Source: Saprospiraceae bacterium (GTDB lineage Bacteria; Bacteroidota; Bacteroidia; Chitinophagales; Saprospiraceae). From it: a stretch of DNA of 64,000 nt. Shown in pieces: positions 46,079 to 53,165 of the stretch (position 1 is the first letter of the stretch; the number at the start of each line of letters is the position of its first letter). Position numbers and translations under genes: made by a program. The notes below the pieces were generated by a model. The model worked only from the letters and a program-made list of their open reading frames with translations. It was not told the origin of the DNA and did not search any database. The DNA lies in NCBI GenBank assembly GCA_029262995.1, contig JAJCYH010000026.1:1-64000 (forward strand). The letters run 5' to 3'.

Positions 46079-47233
46079 GTGTTTCAAACATCGTATATCG
46101 AACTGTCCGAGTCGGCTGTCAAAAACAACATCGATTTTATTAATAATTATTTAGGCGAAAACGTCACCTTTTCTTCGGTAGTTAAGGGCAATGCTTATGG
46201 TCACAGCATTGAACATTATTGTCCATTAGCACACAAATGCGGTGTTCGACATTTTAGTGTCTTTAGTGCACAAGAAGCTTTGGATGTTACTAAAGCTTTA
46301 TCCAATCATGAATTTACTTTGATGATCATGGGCCAGATCGATAATGAAGAATTGGCTTGGGCAATTGAGAATGGTGTTGAGTTTTATGTTTTTGAACAAG
46401 ATCGTCTAGACTTTGCCATAATGACCTCTAAAAAATTGGCTAAGAAGGCCCTAATTCATATAGATTTAGAAACCGGAATGAATAGAACCGGAATTGCTCA
46501 AAAAGACATTGCATCTACCTTTAAAAAAATAGAGACTAAGCTAGACTATATTGAGGTAAAAGGAGTGTGTACCCATTTTGCTGGAGCCGAAAATATTGCA
46601 AATTACAAGCGTATAAAAGAACAATTCAATAGATTCAAACGTTATCAACTCAAGTTGAATACTTATCCTTGGCTGGAAGCCAAAAAGCATTTAGCCAGTT
46701 CATCGGCAACAATAAGGTATCCACACACTCAAATGGATTTGGTGAGGATTGGTATTCTACAGTTTGGGTTTTTCCCTACACAGGAAATATTCGTTTACTA
46801 TAGTACAAAATTCAAAACCAACATCAATCCCCTTAAACGCATTTTGAGTTGGAAAACAAAAGTCATGGATACAAAAATGGTGAAAGCCGGGGAATTTGTT
46901 GGATATGGAACATCATACCTCACAAATCAAACAACAAGAATTGCATTATTACCTATTGGCTATTCGTTTGGTTTCAGCCGTTCATTAAGCAATCATGGCA
47001 AAGTTTTAATTAATGGTGCCCGCTTTGATGTTATTGGCACAGTGAACATGAGTATGTTGGCTGTAGATATTTCTTTGGATGAGACCATAAAAAAAGGAGA
47101 TGAAGTTGTTTTGATTGGAAATCAAGGTGAACAAGAATTATCCGTTTCCTCATTTAGTGATTTCAGTCAACTCATCAACTACGAATTACTTACTCGATTA
47201 CCTCAAGATATTCCTAGAATAGTTACAAAATAA
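46079..47233 (+). CDS. alr: alanine racemase
   Basis: 384 residues, fold-III PLP enzyme. VVKGNAYGH (34-42) has the PLP Lys36; HIDLETGMNRTGI (about 142-154), CTHFAGAE (about 174) and GYGTSYLTNQTTRIALLPIGY region (split GYGTSYLTNQ, ALLPIGYSFGFSR) hold the second active-site Tyr; VNMSMLAVDIS closes. GTG start three bases after the preceding stop. By family it makes D-alanine, but a cell-wall alr may exist elsewhere, so a broader or catabolic specificity is possible. Confidence 0.9.
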   Translation: MFQTSYIELSESAVKNNIDFINNYLGENVTFSSVVKGNAYGHSIEHYCPLAHKCGVRHFSVFSAQEALDVTKALSNHEFTLMIMGQIDNEELAWAIENGVEFYVFEQDRLDFAIMTSKKLAKKALIHIDLETGMNRTGIAQKDIASTFKKIETKLDYIEVKGVCTHFAGAENIANYKRIKEQFNRFKRYQLKLNTYPWLEAKKHLASSSATIRYPHTQMDLVRIGILQFGFFPTQEIFVYYSTKFKTNINPLKRILSWKTKVMDTKMVKAGEFVGYGTSYLTNQTTRIALLPIGYSFGFSRSLSNHGKVLINGARFDVIGTVNMSMLAVDISLDETIKKGDEVVLIGNQGEQELSVSSFSDFSQLINYELLTRLPQDIPRIVTK

Positions 47234-47235
47234 TT

Positions 47236-48333
47236 ATGGCAGAATTAATAATACAAACCGAAAAAATAAAAAACAACATAAAGTATTTAAGCAACTATTT
47301 TAATCATCACAACATCCATTGGAGTTTGATAACTAAAGTTTTTTCTGGAGATAAAGAATTCTTGAAAAATGTACTTACAGATGATGTGATCGAAAAAATT
47401 GATTCCGTAGGTGATTCTCGCCTAACCAGCTTGAAAAACTTAAAAGAACTGAACAGTAGTATGCGGACAATCTATATTAAACCACCTGCTAAAGTGTATG
47501 CGGATGAGGTAGTTGAATATGCAGACGTTTCACTAAACAGTTCGTTCACTACTATAAAAGCGTTAAATAAAGCCGCTAAAAATATTAGTAAAGTTCATCA
47601 AGTTATTATAATGGTTGAATTGGGTGAATTACGTGAGGGAGTAGATCGGTCAGATCTCATGGAATTCTACGAAAAGGTTTTTGATTTATCAAACATTGAA
47701 GTCATAGGGATTGGTTCAAATTTAGGTTGCATGTATGGTGTGAAACCTACTTTCGACAAACTCCTTCAACTCTCACTCTACAAAGAGTTAATCTCAGTGA
47801 AATTTAATAAAGAATTGAAATTTATTTCAGCTGGTACATCTATTACTTTACCGCTTGTCGAGCAGAAGTCTATCCCAACGGATATAAATCATTTTAGAAT
47901 TGGAGAAGCGGCTTTTTTTGGGATTAGTCCTTTAGACAACCAACAATTTAAAGAACTCTCTACTGATACATTCCAGTTTTCTGCAAATATCATTGAATTA
48001 GAAGTGAAAAAGATTGTGCCAGAAGGAATTATCAGTGATGCCAATATTGGTCATACAGCAGTATATAACAAAATGAATATTAACCAGACCGCCATTAAGG
48101 CTATCCTGGATTTCGGCCTACTGGATGTAGATAAAGCAGATTTAGAGGCTTTAGATACTGACATATCTTTTGTAGGTGTAACTTCTGATATGCTTGTAGT
48201 GGATCTTGGCAATAACCTAACCAAAGACGGCAAGAAAAAATACAACATTGGCGATAAAATAAAGTTTAAGCCCAATTACATGGCAGTGGCAAGATCGCTA
48301 AATTCCAAGTTTATTGCAAAACGCTTTGAATAA
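47236..48333 (+). CDS. second fold-III PLP racemase (ornithine-racemase/YhfX-like)
   Basis: 365 residues of the alanine racemase N-terminal superfamily, but not a copy of its neighbour: ITKVFSGDKEFL has the PLP Lys34 followed by Phe-Ser-Gly instead of Ala-Tyr-Gly, VDSVGDSRLTSLKNLK-like SVGDSRLTSLKNL comes next, then VELGELREGVDR and GIGSNLGCMYGV. The beta-domain carries LLDVDKADLEAL and GDKIKFKPNYMAVAR. This form includes ornithine racemases and YhfX-type proteins. Two bases after alr. Substrate inferred to be an amino acid; which one is not visible. Confidence 0.85.
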   Translation: MAELIIQTEKIKNNIKYLSNYFNHHNIHWSLITKVFSGDKEFLKNVLTDDVIEKIDSVGDSRLTSLKNLKELNSSMRTIYIKPPAKVYADEVVEYADVSLNSSFTTIKALNKAAKNISKVHQVIIMVELGELREGVDRSDLMEFYEKVFDLSNIEVIGIGSNLGCMYGVKPTFDKLLQLSLYKELISVKFNKELKFISAGTSITLPLVEQKSIPTDINHFRIGEAAFFGISPLDNQQFKELSTDTFQFSANIIELEVKKIVPEGIISDANIGHTAVYNKMNINQTAIKAILDFGLLDVDKADLEALDTDISFVGVTSDMLVVDLGNNLTKDGKKKYNIGDKIKFKPNYMAVARSLNSKFIAKRFE

Positions 48334-48659
48334 TAAACGACAACAACTTTTTAGTCTTCCAAAGCGATTACCAAAATTAATACCTCATTCTTCCTACTAT
48401 AACAAAATATGATGTGGGTAGTCTTTTGACATCCTTAATAAGTCTTAGTTACAATTCATTTATACCTAACAAATTACATTTCAATTTCTATCCAAAGGTG
48501 AAAAAAAGAAATTTTGCGCTAAGCATCAAAATTAAGATCTACTTACTCTATTCATTAAACCAAAAATCATAAAGGTTTTGTAAAAAAAATGTCTCCCCAG
48601 TAATATTTTCATTCGTCAATAGTTTGATAAGCATTATTACATTAATTAAACTAAAAGCA
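48334..48659. other. intergenic stretch, nothing recognised
   Basis: AT-rich and non-coding in all frames. No clear terminator hairpin after the racemase cassette. It leads into a broken YCII gene. Confidence 0.4.
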
Positions 48660-48828
48660 ATGAAAGAATTTATGATGATCTTTATCGGCGGTGATTATAG
48701 CTCTGCAGCAGGTCTTACCCCTGAGCAAATAGATCAAAAGATGGAGAAGTGATCTACTTGGATGAATGAACTAAAAGAACAAAACCTTTACATTGAGGGA
48801 CGACCACTTAAATCTGAAGCCAAACTTC
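48660..48828 (+). pseudogene. broken YCII-domain gene
   Basis: ATG at 48660 gives MKEFMMIFIGGDYSS, then LTPEQIDQKMEK, TGA at 48750-48752, then STWMNELKEQNLYIEGRPL. This is the start of a YCII-type protein (MKEFMLIFRGG, LSPEQ, QKMEKW--W---L), where the conserved Trp after MEK is replaced by TGA (TGG to TGA). Homology stops after about 55 codons at the end of the MATE gene, so the 3' half is also missing. Confidence 0.65.
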
Positions 48829-50220
48829 CTAAACTACAACATCTTTCCACTTTCCTTTTCTGAAAAGATGAATCGCTGTGAGTGACATTAAGATTGAGCT
48901 TACACATATTGAAACATATACGCCTAAGGAGTTTAAGCTTGTGTAAAATGAAAGATAATATGCTAAGGGTATTTGTACCAACCACATAAAAATAAAACTC
49001 AATATCATTGGTGTTTTTGTATCTCCAGCTCCATTAAAAGCTTGATTAATAATCATCTGATAAGCAAAAAAGATATAACCAATACATATCACTTTCAAGC
49101 AGTTTACCGCTTCATCTATAACACCTGGATCCTTAGTAAATAAACCACATATGCTAGAAGCAAACAAAAAGAAGATGATGGAAAGAAATAGTAGAAATAA
49201 CATATTGTATTTGCCAGCTGTCCAAACTGTTGTCTCTGCTCTGTCCGGTTCTTTAGCCCCAAGGTTTTGGCCAACCAAAGTTGCTGTTGCATTAGATAAT
49301 CCCCAAGAAGGTAAAATTGAGAAAATAATAATCCTGATAGCAATGGTATAACCAGCTAAAACTATACTACCAAAACTTGCTAATATTCTGATTAAAAAGA
49401 TCCAACTCGCTGTTGAAATAAGAAACTGTCCTGCTCCACCAACACTTAGTTTAATAAGTTTAACAAGCAGCTCAATATTTGGTCTAAGGTGTTTTTTATA
49501 AATCTTAATCGTCGATTTGGAAGAAAAGAGCATATAGATTTGATAAATTACTCCAGTACCTCTGCCTATACAAGTCGCAATTGCGGCTCCTGTAACCCCC
49601 ATTGGCAAAATAGGCCCAAGGCCAAATATTAATATCGGATCTAAAACAATATTTATTGCATTGCTTAAGATAAGTGTTCGCATTGCAATTTCAGGATTTC
49701 CGGCTGCTCTAAAAATACCATTAAATACAAAAAGGAACATTACAACAAAGTTCATTGAAAGAATGATTCTCGTATATTCCTTACCCTCATCAATCAGTGC
49801 AGAATCACCACCCATAATAGATAGTATTTCTTCAGCATAAACGAAAGCCAACCATCCAGTAAAAAGAGATACCACACCAGCTAGCATTAAAGTTTGTACC
49901 GCTACATCGGATGCTTCTTCATGTTTCTTTTCGCCAATTCTTCTTGCAATTAATGCCGTTGATGCCATTGCAATTCCTATAGCTATAGATTCAACAAGCA
50001 TTAAGACGCCTTCTGTCATACCTACCGTTGCTACAGCCTCATTGCTCACTTTAGCCACTAGAAACACATCAATGATGGCAAATAATGACTCCATCAACAT
50101 TTCCAGAATCATCGGTACCGACAATAGAAAAAGAGCTTGATTGATACTTCCTTTAGTATAATCTAAATCCTCGCCTTTAACAGCTCGTACAAAAAGTTTA
50201 AAAAATTGCTTTAGCTGCAT
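48829..50220 (-). CDS. MATE-family efflux transporter
   Basis: About 463 residues from the ATG at MQLKQFFKLF; a TTG eight codons earlier is possible. Twelve membrane helices in two MatE repeats: GSINQALFLLSVPMILEML, later NFVVMFLFVFNGIFRAAGNP, and AYQMIINQAFNGAGDTKTPM. Exports cationic drugs or metabolites with Na+ or H+. Starts back-to-back with the ABC cassette about 31 bp away. Its 3' end abuts the broken YCII gene. Confidence 0.93.
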   Translation of the reverse strand: MQLKQFFKLFVRAVKGEDLDYTKGSINQALFLLSVPMILEMLMESLFAIIDVFLVAKVSNEAVATVGMTEGVLMLVESIAIGIAMASTALIARRIGEKKHEEASDVAVQTLMLAGVVSLFTGWLAFVYAEEILSIMGGDSALIDEGKEYTRIILSMNFVVMFLFVFNGIFRAAGNPEIAMRTLILSNAINIVLDPILIFGLGPILPMGVTGAAIATCIGRGTGVIYQIYMLFSSKSTIKIYKKHLRPNIELLVKLIKLSVGGAGQFLISTASWIFLIRILASFGSIVLAGYTIAIRIIIFSILPSWGLSNATATLVGQNLGAKEPDRAETTVWTAGKYNMLFLLFLSIIFFLFASSICGLFTKDPGVIDEAVNCLKVICIGYIFFAYQMIINQAFNGAGDTKTPMILSFIFMWLVQIPLAYYLSFYTSLNSLGVYVSICVSSILMSLTAIHLFRKGKWKDVVV

Positions 50221-50251
50221 CTCTTTCGTATCTTTCGGACCCAATATTCCT

Positions 50252-50881
50252 ATGCTAGAAACTTCTCAAATATCCCATAATTATAAAGGAACGCAAATAT
50301 TCAATTTTCCTGATATTATTTGTCAACAAGAAAGTACTTTATTAATTCTTGGTCATTCAGGAGTAGGAAAAACAACCTTACTTCATATACTTGGTGGGAT
50401 TCTTCAACCTTCAAAGGGAAAGATTAGTATCAACAATACTTCGCTTTATGAGATGGCTGGTAATAAGCTTGACGACTTCAGGGGCAAGAATATTGGTATA
50501 GTATTTCAAAAACCACATTTCGTGCAATCTATATCTGCCCAAGAAAATCTTATGCTTGCGCAAAAGATGGCAGGGAACTCTATCGACAAGCAACACATCA
50601 ATGATTTGCTGAAAAAAATGAATTTGGAAAATCGAGCAAACTTTAAAACCTACACGATGAGTCAAGGGGAACAGCAAAGACTCTCCATTGCCAGAGCAAT
50701 CATTAATGGCCCTAAATTGATTTTAGCAGACGAACCAACTTCTGCCTTAGATGATAAAAATTGTGATGAAGTCATCAAACTCTTAGAGTACCAAAGCAAA
50801 TCACTTAAAGCTGCTCTAATCATTGTAACACATGACAATAGATTAAAGAAGTATTTTAAAGAACACATCGAATTGTTTTAG
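50252..50881 (+). CDS. ABC transporter ATP-binding protein (MacB/LolD type, Zrg-like)
   Basis: 209 residues. Walker A GHSGVGKTTLLH (about 35-46), Q-loop QKPHFVQS, signature MSQGEQQRLSIARAI (about 137-151), Walker B LILADEPTSALDD. The short form belongs to MacB/LolD-like transporters that use FtsX permeases. It precedes the permease by one base. With the two DUF3299 proteins it matches the order seen around Zrg-type zinc loci, as I recall them. Confidence 0.92.
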   Translation: MLETSQISHNYKGTQIFNFPDIICQQESTLLILGHSGVGKTTLLHILGGILQPSKGKISINNTSLYEMAGNKLDDFRGKNIGIVFQKPHFVQSISAQENLMLAQKMAGNSIDKQHINDLLKKMNLENRANFKTYTMSQGEQQRLSIARAIINGPKLILADEPTSALDDKNCDEVIKLLEYQSKSLKAALIIVTHDNRLKKYFKEHIELF

Positions 50882-50882
50882 T

Positions 50883-52187
50883 ATGTCTCTGATCAAACTA
50901 GCCTGGAAAAATATCATTCATAATCCTCTCAATTTATTATTGAATCTAATCCTACTCACTCTTGGCATTGGTTTGATCAACTTTATCCTATCTGTTAACA
51001 ATCAGCTGAAAGATAAATTTGACAAAAACCTAGCTGGAATTGACCTGGTTATCGGAGCCAAAGGAAGCCCACTTCAATTGATTCTTTCTTCAATGTATCA
51101 TATCGATGCACCTACAGGAAATATTTCTATCGAAGAAAGTAAAGCCTTTTTAAGAGAGGGGCACCCATTAATAAAACGTTCAGTTCCTCTCTCAATGGGT
51201 GACAGTTACAAGGGTTTCAGAATTATTGGTACAGATTATTCAATGTTGGAATTGTATAATGCAGAATTAAGTGAAGGAAAAAAATGGTCAGGAATTTATG
51301 AAGTGACGGCTGGCTTTGATGTTGCTAGACAATTAAAATTAAGTATTGGTTCCAGATTCAAAAGCTCTCACGGCTTCAATGACGATGAAGACCTCGAACA
51401 TGATCACGGTACATTTAAAGTAGTTGGCATTCTTAATCCTACAGGTAGCGTCATTGATCAACTATTACTTTGTAGTTCAGAATCTGTCTGGGAAGTGCAC
51501 GATCATTCTGAACATGATAAAGAAGAAAATCCTCAATTAGAAACTGATGAGCATGAAGACCACAATCATTCTGAACATGATGAAAAATACGACCATCAAA
51601 ATGATATGAGCCGCCAACACCTACTCGAACATTCAGATAAAGAAATCACAAGCATCTTGGTTCAATATACCAACAGAACTAATTTTCAGGCTCTTTCAAT
51701 GCCTAGAAATATTAATCAAAATACTGATTTACAAGCTGCATCTCCCGCTTATGAAATCAACAGATTGTATGACATGATGGGGACGGGTACCAAAGCCCTT
51801 CAGCTAATCGCTATACTGATCGCTATTGTATCTGCCATAAGTATTTTCGTTTCACTCCTAAATTCACTTAGGCAAAGAAAATATGAGCTATCACTTTTAA
51901 GAGTACTAGGAGGGAAAGCCAGAAGTCTACTTTCCTTAATTTTAACAGAAGGTTTAATCATGTCAATCTTAGGTTTTATATTAGGGATGATCACCAGTCA
52001 TCTGGCCTTGTCCGTCCTTACAGGAAACTTAAGTGAAAAGTATAATTACAGCTTTAACGCCTGGACATTGCATGGTTTGGAGGCTCAACTTTTGATAGCG
52101 TCAGTTTTCTTAGGCTTATTTGCAGCGTTGATTCCTGCCTTACTAGCTTACAAAACGAATATTCATAAAAACTTGTCGGAAGCCTAA
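50883..52187 (+). CDS. FtsX-like permease with His-rich loop
   Basis: 434 residues. One N-terminal and three C-terminal membrane helices around a large periplasmic domain, as in MacB/LolC permeases. LAGIDLVIGAKGSPLQLILS (50-69) and YHIDAPTGNIS are marks of the branch found with DUF2796/DUF3299 genes. The loop at 206-250 is rich in His/Asp/Glu (HDHSEHDKEE, DEHEDHNHSEHDEK), likely metal-binding, with another HDH at 173-175. The FtsX core is LRVLGGKARSLLSLILTEGL. Inferred to move or sense zinc; no periplasmic binding protein gene is adjacent. Confidence 0.85.
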   Translation: MSLIKLAWKNIIHNPLNLLLNLILLTLGIGLINFILSVNNQLKDKFDKNLAGIDLVIGAKGSPLQLILSSMYHIDAPTGNISIEESKAFLREGHPLIKRSVPLSMGDSYKGFRIIGTDYSMLELYNAELSEGKKWSGIYEVTAGFDVARQLKLSIGSRFKSSHGFNDDEDLEHDHGTFKVVGILNPTGSVIDQLLLCSSESVWEVHDHSEHDKEENPQLETDEHEDHNHSEHDEKYDHQNDMSRQHLLEHSDKEITSILVQYTNRTNFQALSMPRNINQNTDLQAASPAYEINRLYDMMGTGTKALQLIAILIAIVSAISIFVSLLNSLRQRKYELSLLRVLGGKARSLLSLILTEGLIMSILGFILGMITSHLALSVLTGNLSEKYNYSFNAWTLHGLEAQLLIASVFLGLFAALIPALLAYKTNIHKNLSEA

Positions 52188-52253
52188 TTTTAACCACTTC
52201 TTAACCACATCATTGATGGTTATATTTGCATTTTTGTAAAGCAGATTTAATTT

Positions 52254-52706
52254 ATGAAATATTTTTTAATTCTTTTCTTGATTCTATTCCAATCAGATGT
52301 CGATGCCCAATTGGATTCTGACCCTTGGAGCATACTTGCCATGGTAGATAAAGAATCTAAATTTGATGATATGATGGGAATGATTGTGGAGACTGCTAGG
52401 CCACAAGCGATTCCAATGGCTCTTAATGGTAAAGAATTGGAAATAAGAGGCTATATAATTGCCTTGGCAGCCAAAACAGAACTTAAACATTTTATGTTTT
52501 CACGTTATCCGCAAAACATGTGCTTCTTTTGTGGTGCAGCTGGACCAGAATCTGCCATGCAAGTATTTCTAAAATCAGGAGATATTATCGATTATACTAC
52601 GGATAAAGTAGTTATTAAAGGAACCTTAAACATTCAATCAGGTGATCCTAGTGGTTTGATATATACACTGAAAAATGCAGAATTAATTGATGTTATAAAA
52701 CCATGA
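52254..52706 (+). CDS. DUF3299-family exported protein (first copy)
   Basis: 150 residues. Leader MKYFLILFLILFQSDVDAQ. Body: DPWSILAMVD, IRGYIIALAA, then MCFFCGAAGPESAM with Cys90 and Cys93, the DUF3299 signature (CFFCG). Similar proteins accompany the ABC genes upstream in Zrg-type systems. The C-x-x-C may bind a metal ion. Ends in a four-base ATGA overlap with the second copy. Confidence 0.8.
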   Translation: MKYFLILFLILFQSDVDAQLDSDPWSILAMVDKESKFDDMMGMIVETARPQAIPMALNGKELEIRGYIIALAAKTELKHFMFSRYPQNMCFFCGAAGPESAMQVFLKSGDIIDYTTDKVVIKGTLNIQSGDPSGLIYTLKNAELIDVIKP

Positions 52707-53155
52707 CTCCTATGAAAAAAATTCTTTTATCTTTCTTACTAGTAGCTTTCTGTATTAACCTGCAAGGTCAAAGCTCTACAGATAATGTTTGGAAAACGCT
52801 TTCAAAAATTACTTACAAAAAGCAATATGATGAATTGATGGGCTTCAAAATCGATATCCCTGTATTTAGTGAACCCATTCAAAAATTAGAAAAAAAGGAA
52901 ATCCGTGTTAAAGGATATATCATCCCAGTAGAAGGCTATAAATCACATAAAGAATTTATCTTTTCTGCATTTCCGTATAATATGTGTTTCTTCTGTGGTG
53001 GTGCCGGTCCAGAAACTGTTATGGAAGTTGAAGCCACTCAGCCTGTTGAATACACAGCAGAACAAATCGTACTTAAAGGTACTTTGATATTAAATAACTC
53101 AGACATCAATAGGTTAATGTATATAATCAAGGATGCTGAACTTATAAAGTCTTAA
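52703..53155 (+). CDS. DUF3299-family exported protein (second copy)
   Basis: 150 residues, about a third identical to the previous gene by eye: VWKTLSKITY, IRVKGYIIPVEGY, NMCFFCGGAGPETVM with Cys95 and Cys98, KGTLILNNSDINRLMYIIKDAEL. Leader 1-22 (start MTPMKKILLSFLL; the second Met is an alternative). A tandem duplication within the ABC cassette, coupled by ATGA. The two may form a pair or bind metal at different affinity. Last gene of the cassette. Confidence 0.8.
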   Translation: MTPMKKILLSFLLVAFCINLQGQSSTDNVWKTLSKITYKKQYDELMGFKIDIPVFSEPIQKLEKKEIRVKGYIIPVEGYKSHKEFIFSAFPYNMCFFCGGAGPETVMEVEATQPVEYTAEQIVLKGTLILNNSDINRLMYIIKDAELIKS

Positions 53156-53165
53156 GTGAGGACCC

